Positions 1 to 8,504 of a stretch of DNA of 14,194 nucleotides are shown here, in pieces. Positions within the stretch are counted from its first letter, which is position 1. Each line of letters starts with the position of its first letter. This DNA is from RGIG3528 sp045640725. Lineage in GTDB: Bacteria > Bacillota > Clostridia > Lachnospirales > Lachnospiraceae. The position numbers were made by a program, and so were the translations under genes. Below the pieces are notes generated by a model. It saw only the letters and a program-made list of their open reading frames with translations. It did not search any database and was not told the origin of the DNA. The stretch spans positions 1 to 14,194 of the forward strand of contig JAZUFN010000109.1 in assembly GCA_045640725.1 (NCBI GenBank), written 5' to 3'.

Positions 1-291
1 TCTATTTCATGCATTTAGAACAGCCTTTACAGTTTAGCCCTTTAATAAGTCCTCTTGCAAATGAATTTGCAGAGTCCTTATATAAAGGACTAACTGTGAA
101 TAGTAACCGTTACTATTCACAGCCCGTTCAAAATACATTCATAGACCCTTTCGCTTCGCGTAAGTCGCTGCTTCGCAGCTCTGGTCTATTTCATGCATTT
201 AGAACAGCCTTTACAGTTTAGCCCTTTAATAAGTCCTCTTGCAAATGAATTTGCAGAGTCCTTATATAAAGGACTAACTGTGAATAGTAAC
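1..291. repeat. Tandem hairpin-rich repeat, 184-bp period
   Basis: Bases 1-107 and 185-291 are identical by eye, so one full 184-bp unit plus a 107-bp part of a second is present, and the array continues off the left edge. Each copy folds well. Bases 29-97 (and 213-281) form a long imperfect hairpin whose outer arms are ACAGTT/AACTGT and whose inner arms are TGCAAAT/ATTTGCA. Bases 94-107 and 109-122 are a perfect 14-bp inverted repeat with one base between. Bases 126-205 form a second long imperfect hairpin (ATAGACC at 141-147 with GGTCTAT at 183-189) capped by GCTGC-TTC-GCAGC. A short open frame over the repeat looks non-coding. This could be an intergenic mobile-type repeat or a structured RNA, and I do not recognise the family. 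Confidence 0.9.
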
Positions 292-437
292 TTTATTTTG
301 TCACTTTATAAAAAATTCATATTTCAGAGGTAGCATATAAAATAGAGAATGTGTATAATCATTATATAGTATACCTTGGCGTAGTACGCCAATTTTGTGA
401 TGAGGAAAAAAGGAAGTTTTTTAAAAGGGGACGGAAT

Positions 438-3400
438 ATGGCTATATTTACAAAAATGAAGGAAAAATCGCAGCTGATTAAAATAACGGTGACCTTGGCC
501 ACGCTAATTGCAGCAGGGTTGGTTCTGTTTTTTGCTATGAGAGAAAATGCCACTTCGGCTGTATCTACCGGCACGGTAACAGCGTCTGCCTTATATTTGC
601 GTAAGGGCCCGGGTACCAATTATGATAAAGTAACAGTCAGTGGTACTGCCGTTCTTTTATACAAGGGCGATTATGTTGCCATATATTACCAGGAAAAAGA
701 CTGGTTTTATGTAAGCGGCAGCTTTAAAGGGACCAGAGTAGAAGGCTACGTAGCTACACAGTATATTTCTACCAGAGGTACCGTGCCCACAGGTAAGCCT
801 ACTTCAGTACCTGCGCCGACTAAAGCTACTACCAAGGCTCCGAGCCCTACACCAACCAAAGTTGCTGTTAGTAACGAAGTGGTGAAGAGCGGATTCCCAA
901 GGACAGGATACGTTACCGCAGGTTGGCTGAATGTCAGAGTGGGAGCAGGCACCAAGAATGCTGCCATTACTGCCATAAAATTTAATACCAAGGTTACACT
1001 TACAGGTTATACTACTGATAGCGACGGTACTGTTTGGTATAAGATTAATTACGTAGAAGGAGGCAATACCAAGACCGGCTATTGTTCTTCCAGATATATT
1101 GCTGTTGAAAAAAGCAGCTCACTTACTCCTACACCAAAGGCAACAGCCACACCGCTGCCTACATCCAAGCCGGCCACTCCTACACCACTGCCTACAGCCA
1201 AACCGGCCACTCCTACGCCAGCACCCAGCCAGGAGCCTGTTACAGAAGGCTTCCCTATGAATGGTACAATTACTGCTTACACCCTCAATGTAAGAAGTGA
1301 TGCGGGTACAGGAAACGAAATAGTTACCACTGTTAATCGTGGAAATGTGGTTACCATAGTGGGAGCCAAGGCAGAAGCCTCCGGAAAAGTATGGTATAAG
1401 GTTACTTTCAAGAAGAATGGGAAAACATACGAAGGTTATGCGTCATCACTTTATGTTGTGGCTGAAAAGCCTGTGACTGGGGCAACATCCACACCTGTTC
1501 CTACCAATACAGCTACACCGATTCCAACTAATACAGCTACCCCTACCCCTACTGAGGTGGTGGAAGTGGATTATAAGGGACAGCAGATTACCAGAGAAGA
1601 TATTGATTCTGCTGAGATAAAGAAGGGCTATGTTTTTGCAGGTATTACGGATGTTTATCAGCTGAATATGCGTGAAGGCGCAGGCATTGATACTACATCC
1701 ATTGCCATCATAAATGATCAGACAAAAGTATATGTGCTGGATCAGGTTAAAGGTGGAGAGATTATATGGTACAGAGTAGCTGTGAAAAAGGATGGCAAAG
1801 TTCTTTATGGCTACATGTCTTCCAAATATGTAAAGCTGGTGCATGAAAGCCCTGCTTACTTCACTGTGACAGCAGAAAGCACGGACCTCAGAGTAGAGGC
1901 CAGTATAAGCTCTGCAATAGTGAAAAATAAGAGTGACGCAAATGTCACTTTAGTAAAAAACCAGGAAGTAAGGGTAATATCGGAAGTACTGTTAAACCTG
2001 GTAAAATGGATAAAAATTGAGACTCATGAAGGATACATTGGCTGGGTACAGCTTTCAGAATTACAGCTGTCCGATGGCGGAGTATTTAAGACTGCTCAGG
2101 CTACCACACCGGAGCCTACACCTACCGCTGAGCCCACTACTGAGCCTATTGACAATCCGACAATTGAGCCGACAGTTGAGCCTACGCCATCTGTAGAGCC
2201 AACAGCTGATCCTATACCATCAGCAGATCCTCTCCCAACAGAGCTGCCTCTGCCCACAGAGGACCCTGCCAATCCTGTGACGCCTGTGCCGACCACGGAT
2301 CCGACAGCGCCTACTACTGTGCCAACAGATACACCGCTCCCAACAGATACACCGGTACCGACTGCAACATCTACGCCTACACCGACTCCAACCAGAGGCT
2401 ATGCAGACATGACGGCTGAGGAGTTTGAGGAATATCTTGATGCAGAAGGATTCCCTGAAAGCTACAAGGAAAGTCTGAGAACGCTGCATGCAAAAAATCC
2501 TACTTGGGTATTTAAAGCATTCCATACAGGGTATTCATGGGATACAGTCATTAGTGCGGAGTCCAAGCCCGGAAAAACTCTTATTTCCAACAGCTATGGT
2601 TTAGCATGGAAGTCACTGGAAGCTAAGGCCTACAACTGGGCAACAGATAAATTTATTGTATATGATGGTTCTTATTGGGTAACATCCTCAAAGGCTGCAA
2701 ATGAATATTTTATAGATCCCAGAAACTGGCTGGATGAAACACGTATATTCATGTTTGAGAGCCTGAAATATGATCCTGAACATCAGACAGTTGATGGAGT
2801 TGAGACGTTGCTTAAAAACACTGCTATGTACAGGACTTCCTATACCTATACTGATGAGAATGGTAAAAAGCAGACCATTACCTATGCTGAAACTTTCATT
2901 AAGGCAGCAGAGTACACCGGAGTCAGCCCATACCATCTGGCATCACGAGTACGTCAGGAAATCGGCTCCAGTATGTCAGCAAGTGTATCAGGTAAGGTCG
3001 AAGGCTACGAAGGCCTTTACAACTTCTACAATATTGGTGCCAGCCATTCCACAGCGCCTTTAGGAGCGATCAAGAATGGACTTCAGTATGCAAAATACGG
3101 TACTTCAAATGCAGCATTCAACGAAGCTATGCTGATACCTTGGACCAGTCCATACAGATCTATAGTTGGTGGTGCTTACTTTGTAGGCGCCAACTACATC
3201 AACAAGGGTCAGGATACTATTTATCTGCAAAAGTTTAATGTATCCGGAACGGGTACTTTCTCACATGAATACATGGCCAATGTAGAGGCTCCTTATTCAG
3301 AAAGTTCCAGAATGGCCAGTGCTTACACAGATAAGACCATTCCGATTGTTTTCAAGATTCCTATCTATGAAAATATGCCAAAGGAAAAGAGTCCAAAGCC

Positions 3401-4055
3401 CGGTACAATGCTGAATCCAAATAACTGGCTCAGCAATATTCAGATTACTGATGAGAGCGGAAACGTTCTGGGATTAACTCCTGCATTTGATGTGAATAAG
3501 GATCAGGAATACTTCCTGACAGTCAGTGGTGCATTTGAAACTCTTACTATTAATGCTACGGCTGTAAGTGCAAAGGCCAGCGTAGGTGGAAATGGTGTAG
3601 TAGCCCTTGAAGTAGGTGAAAATCATTTCAAGATAGTGGTTACTGCAGAAGATGGTACTACCAGAACTTATGTTCTGAATGTAACAAGAGAGGCTCCGGT
3701 AGCAACTCCTACACCTGAGCCAACAGCTACACCGGTACCGACATCTACACCTGTACCAACAGATACGCCGATACCAACGTCTACACCTGTACCGACAGAA
3801 GCACCTGCACCGACCGAGGCACCTGTACCGACAGAGGCACCTGCACCGACAGAAGCACCTGCACCGACCGAGGCACCTGCACCGACAGAGGCACCTGCAC
3901 CGACAGAAGCACCTGCACCGACAGAAGCACCCGCACCGACAGAAGCACCCGCGCCGACAGAAGCGCCCGCGCCGACAGAAGCGCCTGTACCGACCCCGGA
4001 GCCGTCTCCGGTACCCACCCCGGATGTCTCTCCGGAACCAACAGTAACACCATAA
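438..4055 (+). CDS. Secreted SH3b-repeat cell-wall hydrolase (glucosaminidase-like) with cadherin-like domain
   Basis: A 1205-aa secreted protein. I chose the ATG at 438 because GGGGACGG lies just upstream and it gives a clean signal-anchor (basic MAIFTKMKEKSQLIK, then a hydrophobic helix to about residue 35). The upstream in-frame ATG at 351 has no ribosome site. Domains in order: five SH3b-like repeats (about 42-113, 154-224, 273-342, 393-469, 472-546) separated by Pro/Thr linkers; a Pro/Thr-rich stalk (550-653); an endo-beta-N-acetylglucosaminidase-like domain (about 655-985), with a plausible catalytic Glu in RQEIGSS; a cadherin-like beta-sandwich (about 993-1085); and a Pro/Thr tail made of PTEAPA repeats. 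There is no LPXTG or membrane anchor. SH3b domains bind peptidoglycan, so a role in wall remodelling is inferred. The next gene starts 13 bp later and shares the beta-sandwich domain. A TATAAT at 354-359 could be a -10 box, but no good -35 is visible; a TTGGCG/CGCCAA hairpin (376-392) lies in the leader. Confidence 0.85.
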   Translation: MAIFTKMKEKSQLIKITVTLATLIAAGLVLFFAMRENATSAVSTGTVTASALYLRKGPGTNYDKVTVSGTAVLLYKGDYVAIYYQEKDWFYVSGSFKGTRVEGYVATQYISTRGTVPTGKPTSVPAPTKATTKAPSPTPTKVAVSNEVVKSGFPRTGYVTAGWLNVRVGAGTKNAAITAIKFNTKVTLTGYTTDSDGTVWYKINYVEGGNTKTGYCSSRYIAVEKSSSLTPTPKATATPLPTSKPATPTPLPTAKPATPTPAPSQEPVTEGFPMNGTITAYTLNVRSDAGTGNEIVTTVNRGNVVTIVGAKAEASGKVWYKVTFKKNGKTYEGYASSLYVVAEKPVTGATSTPVPTNTATPIPTNTATPTPTEVVEVDYKGQQITREDIDSAEIKKGYVFAGITDVYQLNMREGAGIDTTSIAIINDQTKVYVLDQVKGGEIIWYRVAVKKDGKVLYGYMSSKYVKLVHESPAYFTVTAESTDLRVEASISSAIVKNKSDANVTLVKNQEVRVISEVLLNLVKWIKIETHEGYIGWVQLSELQLSDGGVFKTAQATTPEPTPTAEPTTEPIDNPTIEPTVEPTPSVEPTADPIPSADPLPTELPLPTEDPANPVTPVPTTDPTAPTTVPTDTPLPTDTPVPTATSTPTPTPTRGYADMTAEEFEEYLDAEGFPESYKESLRTLHAKNPTWVFKAFHTGYSWDTVISAESKPGKTLISNSYGLAWKSLEAKAYNWATDKFIVYDGSYWVTSSKAANEYFIDPRNWLDETRIFMFESLKYDPEHQTVDGVETLLKNTAMYRTSYTYTDENGKKQTITYAETFIKAAEYTGVSPYHLASRVRQEIGSSMSASVSGKVEGYEGLYNFYNIGASHSTAPLGAIKNGLQYAKYGTSNAAFNEAMLIPWTSPYRSIVGGAYFVGANYINKGQDTIYLQKFNVSGTGTFSHEYMANVEAPYSESSRMASAYTDKTIPIVFKIPIYENMPKEKSPKPGTMLNPNNWLSNIQITDESGNVLGLTPAFDVNKDQEYFLTVSGAFETLTINATAVSAKASVGGNGVVALEVGENHFKIVVTAEDGTTRTYVLNVTREAPVATPTPEPTATPVPTSTPVPTDTPIPTSTPVPTEAPAPTEAPVPTEAPAPTEAPAPTEAPAPTEAPAPTEAPAPTEAPAPTEAPAPTEAPAPTEAPVPTPEPSPVPTPDVSPEPTVTP
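3789..3986 (+). repeat. 18-bp minisatellite encoding (A/V)PTEAP, 11 copies
   Basis: Eleven in-frame 18-bp units encode A/V-P-T-E-A-P near the C-terminus of the SH3b hydrolase. Units differ mainly at third codon positions (gaa/gag, aca/acc, gca/gcg). The last two use gcg codons and look older or differently derived. The length of 18 keeps the frame whenever copies are gained or lost, so the tail length is likely variable between strains. The product would be an extended, rigid Pro-rich stalk. Confidence 0.95.
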
Positions 4056-4068
4056 CATCGGAGATTTA

Positions 4069-5409
4069 ATGTTTTTTAAAAGGTTTCAAAAACTAATACT
4101 TGTAATGATATTAACACTGCCGATGATACTGCATTTTGCAGTATCATCGGCTATTGTATACGGAACAAATGATTCCGCTACTCTGCAATTCATCGTAGAT
4201 GAAGGATTTATACTTATTGGAAATCGTTTTACTGTGGAAGTAAAAATAAATGCATCCACAGTGGTAGGTAAGGTAGATTTAACGATTGTTTACGACAGGG
4301 AAAAAATAGCTTATGCCACCGGTCCCAACTGTGTGACTGAGGATGGGGACATTTTGACCATCCATGATGAGGGAGCAGGAGCTTCCAATGGAGAAAAAGT
4401 ATATGTGCTCTACTTTGATGCGGTGTCTGATGGCGATGCTTATATAAAAACAGCTGCACCTCCTGAGGTATACGCGGCAGCGGATGGATCAGAGATTACA
4501 GTCACTGTGGAAACAGCAGATGTACGTGTCCATGCCAATGATATTTTGTCAGATGATAATTCCTTAAAGAATCTCATTATTAAAGATTCAACAGGAAAAA
4601 AGGTGGTGCTGACGCCTTCCTTTGATCCCAATATTCAGGAATACTCAGCGCAAGTAGGCAATGATATCACAAAGTGCCAGGTAACAGCCGACCCTGGAGA
4701 TTCTAATGCCTATATAGGAGTAGAAGGCCATACAGTACTGCAGGTCGGAGAAAAAAATGATATCAAAATCACAGTAACTGCAGAGGACGGGTCCAGACGA
4801 ATATATACTGTTCATGTGGATCGTTTGCCCGCCAAAGAGCCTCTGCCTGAGCCTACAGCCACGGTGACTCAGCCAACTCCTGTAGTAGTGGAAAAAGAGC
4901 CCGAGAAGGGGATAACTGCTGAATTTAAGGGATACGGAACTTTTCTTACTGAATACCATACCTATGTAGTGGCTACTTCCCTAAAGAATCTCAAGGTGCC
5001 GGATGACTATGAAGAAACGGCAGTTTTCATCAATCAGGATACTGTAAAAGTATATGCCAAAAAAGGGACTGACCCTGAACATGTTCTCATTGCTTTATCT
5101 GATGAAAAAGGAAATGTGGCTTGGTACAAATATGACAGAAAAGAAGAGACTCTTCAAAAGTTGTGGGACGAAGATATTACTTATAAAGAAGTGAATCTGG
5201 ACTATGATGCCGAGGTACTGATGGAGCTGAAAAAGTCAGAAAATAAGGTGATTTTGCTGGCTGTTATAGCAGCTTTTGCAGGGGCATTGGCAGTAGTTTT
5301 CATTATAATAAATCTGGTGAACAGGACCCGCATCAATCATCTGGAGGATGAGCTGAGCAGATCTCATAAACAGACAAAAAATAAAACGACAAAAAGTCGT
5401 AAGAAGTAA
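4069..5409 (+). CDS. Membrane-anchored extracellular protein with cohesin-like and cadherin-like domains
   Basis: A 446-aa surface protein. An N-terminal signal peptide (MFFKRFQKLILVMILTLPM..., to about residue 30) is followed by a cohesin/carbohydrate-binding-like beta-sandwich (about 35-150, starting ATLQFIVDEGFILIGNRFTV). Next is a cadherin-like beta-sandwich (about 165-255) that matches the one in the upstream hydrolase, including the shared block TVTAEDGxxRxYxxxV. A short Pro-rich linker and an extracellular region follow, then one transmembrane helix (about 392-416) and a Lys/Arg-rich cytoplasmic tail. GGAG lies just upstream of the ATG. It sits 13 bp after the hydrolase gene and 11 bp before clpC, so co-transcription is likely. 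The topology suggests a wall-facing receptor or scaffold working with the hydrolase. That role is inferred, and no enzymatic motif is visible. Confidence 0.8.
   Translation: MFFKRFQKLILVMILTLPMILHFAVSSAIVYGTNDSATLQFIVDEGFILIGNRFTVEVKINASTVVGKVDLTIVYDREKIAYATGPNCVTEDGDILTIHDEGAGASNGEKVYVLYFDAVSDGDAYIKTAAPPEVYAAADGSEITVTVETADVRVHANDILSDDNSLKNLIIKDSTGKKVVLTPSFDPNIQEYSAQVGNDITKCQVTADPGDSNAYIGVEGHTVLQVGEKNDIKITVTAEDGSRRIYTVHVDRLPAKEPLPEPTATVTQPTPVVVEKEPEKGITAEFKGYGTFLTEYHTYVVATSLKNLKVPDDYEETAVFINQDTVKVYAKKGTDPEHVLIALSDEKGNVAWYKYDRKEETLQKLWDEDITYKEVNLDYDAEVLMELKKSENKVILLAVIAAFAGALAVVFIIINLVNRTRINHLEDELSRSHKQTKNKTTKSRKK
4119..4151 (+). other. Perfect 15-bp hairpin inside the signal-peptide coding region
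   Basis: GCCGATGATACTGCA (4119-4133) and its exact reverse complement (4137-4151) are separated by TTT. This is a very stable RNA hairpin about 50 nt downstream of the start codon at 4069. No U-tract follows, so it is not a classical terminator. It could slow ribosomes or RNA polymerase or mark an RNA-processing site ahead of clpC. Function is inferred only from structure. Confidence 0.8.
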
Positions 5410-5420
5410 AGGAAAGAAAT

Positions 5421-7892
5421 ATGTCAAACACAGCAGACGGTTTCATGGGTGATTATGACAATAAGTTTTCCAAGGAAGCTAAGAAGGTTATAGCGCTTTC
5501 TTATAAGATTTCCGAGGATATAGGCCAGGGCTATGTAGGCACGGAGCATCTCTTAATGGCTCTTATGGAAGTGCCGGGAGTAGCCTCCGATATCCTTAAG
5601 GAAAATGGAGTGGAAATCACAAAAATCATTGACGTAGACAGACAGCTAATCTTATTTGACACCATTGAAGAATCAGACGGACATGATTCATTTTCTCCTG
5701 CTGCGAGAAGGGTGCTCATTAATGCTGAGGCAGAAGCACAGCGCTCAAACGCTGCAAAAATAGGTACTGAACATATTTTGCTGGCCATACTTAAGCTGGA
5801 CAGCTGTCTGGCAGTACGTATATTAAATACCTGTGAAATCAAAATAGAAAAAGTATTTTTTGATGTCATCATGGTTATGGGAGGAGATGCAGCAACAGCA
5901 CGTTTGGAATATCAGGCATCTCGCGTTCGTTCTCAAATGTCCGAACAGCCCATGTACACTGAACAGTATTCCAGGGATATTACAGCGCTGGCCCATGATG
6001 GAAAGCTGGATGTTTGTGTGGGACGCGAAAAGGAGATTCAGCGTCTTATCCAGGTGCTCTGCAGACGTACCAAGAATAATCCCTGTCTGGTAGGTGAGCC
6101 TGGAGTGGGAAAAACAGCTGTTTTAGAGGGATTGGCAGCCTGGATAGTATCAGACAGAGTACCGGAAATGATGAAAGGAAAAAGAATTTTGTCTCTGGAT
6201 ATCCCTGCCATGGTAGCAGGTACCAAGTACAGAGGTGAATTCGAAGAAAGAATAAAGAAGGTTATTGCAGAAGTATCTGAAGATTCCAATATTATTCTTT
6301 TCATAGATGAACTTCATTCTATTATCGGTGCCGGTGGAGCTGAGGGTACCATGGACGCAGCCAATATACTTAAGCCTGCCCTGGCCAGAGGAGAGCTGCA
6401 GATAATCGGTGCTACTACCCTGGCAGAGTACAGAAAGCATATTGAAAAGGATGCGGCTCTGGAGCGTAGATTCCAGCCCATTACAGTAGAAGAGCCTACG
6501 GTAGCTGAGACTGTAGAGATACTTAAAGGACTCAGACCTGTATATGAAAAGCACCATGGTGTAGCTATTGATGACAGTGCTATTGCAGCCTGTGCAGAGC
6601 TTACATCCAGATATGTGAACGATAGATTTTTACCGGATAAGGCGATAGATGCCATGGATGAAGCTGCATCACGCCTGCATCTGGACCACGAGCCGGTGAC
6701 AGACGAAGCCATGAAGATATCCAAGCAGATTGCGGAACTATCACAGCAGCTCGAGGATGCACTTGCCAAGGGCGATATGGATGAGGCTAAAGCCTGCTCC
6801 AAAAAGCTTACAGCTCTTCGTGAAAAAGCAGAGAAAAAGACTAAATCCGGTAAGTCTGCTAAAAAGGCAGCCAAGCCCGTGCTTACAGAAGCCCATGTTG
6901 AGCACGTAATAGCTCAGTGGACAGGTATTCCGCTGGAAAAAGTACAACAGTCGGAAAGCGATAAGCTGCTTCATATGACCGAAATACTGGAACGCCGTGT
7001 CAAAGGCCAGCATGAAGCTGTAGAAGCCATAACAAAGGCTATACGTAGAGGCCGTGTGGGCCTTAAGGATCCTAACAGACCTACAGGATCCTTCCTTTTC
7101 CTGGGGCCTACCGGTGTGGGCAAAACTGAGCTGGCAAAAGCCCTGGCAGAAGCCATGTTTGGTGATGAAAATGCCATGATCAGAGTAGATATGTCCGAGT
7201 ATATGGAGAAGCATACCGTATCCAAGTTTATAGGAGCGCCTCCGGGATACGTAGGCCATGAGGAAGGTGGTCAGCTGTCTGAGCAGATTAGGCGTAAGCC
7301 TTATTCTGTTCTCCTTTTTGACGAGTTGGAGAAGGCACATCCGGATGTATTCAATATCCTCCTTCAAGTGCTGGAGGATGGCCATATAACGGACTCTCAG
7401 GGCAGAAAGGTAAGCTTTAAAAACAGCATTATCATTATGACCAGTAATGCAGGTGCCCAGTCTATTATGAGTCCCAAGCGTCTGGGCTTTTTGTCCGGAG
7501 GCAGTGAACAGGCCAATTACGAAAAAATGCGGGATGGTGTAATGGATGAGATAAAAAATATCTTTAAGCCTGAATTCCTAAATCGTATTGATGAAACTAT
7601 TGTTTTCAGACCTTTGAATAGGGAAATCCTTCGCAGTATTGCCGGCATGCAGATAGATATCGTGGCCAAGAGATGTCTGGAGCAGATGAAAGTGACACTT
7701 ACATATGACGACTCTGTGACAGAACACATACTTAAAAAAGGTTATGATGAAAAGTTCGGTGCCCGTCCTATCCGCCGTGCGGTACAGAATCTGGTAGAAG
7801 ATCCACTGGCAGAAAAATTCCTGGATGGTACCTACCACGAAGGTTCAAAGGTCGTTATTACTGCCACTGAAGATGGAATAAAATTTAACTAA
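5421..7892 (+). CDS. clpC: ATP-dependent Clp protease ATP-binding subunit ClpC
   Basis: An 823-aa class I Hsp100 unfoldase that feeds substrates to the ClpP protease in the cytoplasm. Visible parts in order: a double Clp-N repeat (about 1-145); AAA1 with Walker A GEPGVGKT (225-232) and Walker B ILFIDE (D296-E297); a short coiled-coil middle domain (about 415-475) of ClpC size, much shorter than in ClpB; AAA2 with Walker A GPTGVGKT (562-569) and Walker B LLFDE (D634-E635); an LGF loop (about 689-691) of the type that docks on ClpP; and a C-terminal D2-small domain. The length is normal for ClpC. AAAGGAAAG precedes the ATG. In many Firmicutes clpC ends a ctsR-mcsA-mcsB-clpC operon under CtsR. 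Here it directly follows two surface-protein genes, and I see no CtsR-like heptad repeat or nearby promoter, so its expression probably depends on the upstream operon or an internal promoter I cannot place. Confidence 0.95.
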   Translation: MSNTADGFMGDYDNKFSKEAKKVIALSYKISEDIGQGYVGTEHLLMALMEVPGVASDILKENGVEITKIIDVDRQLILFDTIEESDGHDSFSPAARRVLINAEAEAQRSNAAKIGTEHILLAILKLDSCLAVRILNTCEIKIEKVFFDVIMVMGGDAATARLEYQASRVRSQMSEQPMYTEQYSRDITALAHDGKLDVCVGREKEIQRLIQVLCRRTKNNPCLVGEPGVGKTAVLEGLAAWIVSDRVPEMMKGKRILSLDIPAMVAGTKYRGEFEERIKKVIAEVSEDSNIILFIDELHSIIGAGGAEGTMDAANILKPALARGELQIIGATTLAEYRKHIEKDAALERRFQPITVEEPTVAETVEILKGLRPVYEKHHGVAIDDSAIAACAELTSRYVNDRFLPDKAIDAMDEAASRLHLDHEPVTDEAMKISKQIAELSQQLEDALAKGDMDEAKACSKKLTALREKAEKKTKSGKSAKKAAKPVLTEAHVEHVIAQWTGIPLEKVQQSESDKLLHMTEILERRVKGQHEAVEAITKAIRRGRVGLKDPNRPTGSFLFLGPTGVGKTELAKALAEAMFGDENAMIRVDMSEYMEKHTVSKFIGAPPGYVGHEEGGQLSEQIRRKPYSVLLFDELEKAHPDVFNILLQVLEDGHITDSQGRKVSFKNSIIIMTSNAGAQSIMSPKRLGFLSGGSEQANYEKMRDGVMDEIKNIFKPEFLNRIDETIVFRPLNREILRSIAGMQIDIVAKRCLEQMKVTLTYDDSVTEHILKKGYDEKFGARPIRRAVQNLVEDPLAEKFLDGTYHEGSKVVITATEDGIKFN

Positions 7893-7918
7893 TTTTTATA
7901 AATTTGGACACATCTTTA

Positions 7919-7927
7919 TGATATAAT
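7919..7927 (+). promoter_or_regulatory. Extended -10 promoter for the 134-aa gene
   Basis: TGATATAAT matches the TGnTATAAT extended -10 consensus. The best -35-like sequence, TTGGAC (7904-7909), is only 12 nt away, so the extended -10 probably carries the promoter. It lies 60 bp upstream of the start codon and 27 bp after the clpC stop. Confidence 0.65.
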
Positions 7928-7986
7928 CTCAGCAAGATTTCCATGGTAACAAGGAAATCAAAGATCCAGTTTCGGAGGAAAGAAAA

Positions 7987-8391
7987 ATGAGCGAGCTTAT
8001 TCGTACAAAAGCTGATGGAAGTATGGGTTTCGGTGATTACACACTTCCGGAAAAAACAAAGCTTTCCGATTATCAGTTTAATGGTGCATCTTACAAGGTT
8101 AAGACCTTTAAAGAGATGACAAGACTTGAGAAAAATGAGATGTTTCTTTATGAGTCAGAGCCGGGTACATCAGTGGAAGACCTTAAAGTAGAGGGTAACA
8201 AGGTTACTTTTTCTGTAGAAGGTGACGGTCCTACACAGATTACACTGGGACTTGATGACAATTCAGAATATAAGGTTTTGGTAGATGGAGTCAATATGGG
8301 CAAAATGACTACTAATCTGGGTGGAAAGCTTTCTCTTTCCGCAGAGCTGACTCCCGGCAAGCCTCAGGTAATTGTTATCGAATGTGTATAA
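7987..8391 (+). CDS. Conserved 134-aa hypothetical protein (Lachnospiraceae type)
   Basis: A small, acidic, soluble protein with no signal peptide, membrane helix or catalytic motif that I can see. GGAGG at 7974-7978 sets the start. The N-terminal third contains the block YKVKTFKEMTRLEKNEMFLYES. The C-terminal half (about 60-134) alternates short hydrophobic strands with Gly/Asp turns, as expected for a small beta-sandwich. I recall closely similar proteins in Lachnospiraceae genomes, sometimes labelled endosialidase by weak similarity, but nothing here supports that activity. It has its own promoter and a strong terminator, so it is a single-gene unit inserted between clpC and radA. Function is unknown. 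Confidence 0.8.
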   Translation: MSELIRTKADGSMGFGDYTLPEKTKLSDYQFNGASYKVKTFKEMTRLEKNEMFLYESEPGTSVEDLKVEGNKVTFSVEGDGPTQITLGLDDNSEYKVLVDGVNMGKMTTNLGGKLSLSAELTPGKPQVIVIECV

Positions 8392-8414
8392 AAATTTTAT
8401 AGAGAAGTTGAGTC

Positions 8415-8448
8415 ATAAGGGATTGAACGTAGTTCAGTCCCTTATTTT
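8415..8448 (+). terminator. Intrinsic terminator after the 134-aa gene
   Basis: A 14-bp stem with one G-U pair (8415-8428 with 8432-8445) and a GTA loop, followed by TTTTAAA. It starts 24 bp after the stop codon. Confidence 0.8.
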
Positions 8449-8453
8449 AAACC

Positions 8454-8481
8454 TTGTAAACAGAGGGAAGTATGGTAGAAT
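8454..8481 (+). promoter_or_regulatory. radA promoter
   Basis: TTGTAA (8454-8459), a 16-bp spacer, then TAGAAT (8476-8481), with TGG directly before the -10 box giving an extended -10 (TGGTAGAAT). It is 24 bp upstream of the radA ATG and right after the preceding terminator. Confidence 0.7.
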
Positions 8482-8504
8482 AAAGGCATAAGAGAGGTTT
8501 ACAT

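Noticed and set aside
9..221. 70-codon open frame in the left repeat
   Set aside because: It lies entirely within the hairpin repeat, has no ribosome binding site and reads across both copies, so it is most likely chance.
1..291. CRISPR array
   Set aside because: The repeat is over 100 bp and the period is 184 bp, with no short regular repeat-spacer pattern and no cas genes.
3474..4058. Long minus-strand open frames with Gly/Ala/Val or Cys/Arg repeats
   Set aside because: They are antisense shadows of the PTEAP-repeat coding region; low-complexity repeats keep all frames open.
5386..5400. Terminator between the cohesin-like gene and clpC
   Set aside because: ACGAC-AAAAA-GTCGT is only 5 bp, is inside the coding sequence and has no U-tract.
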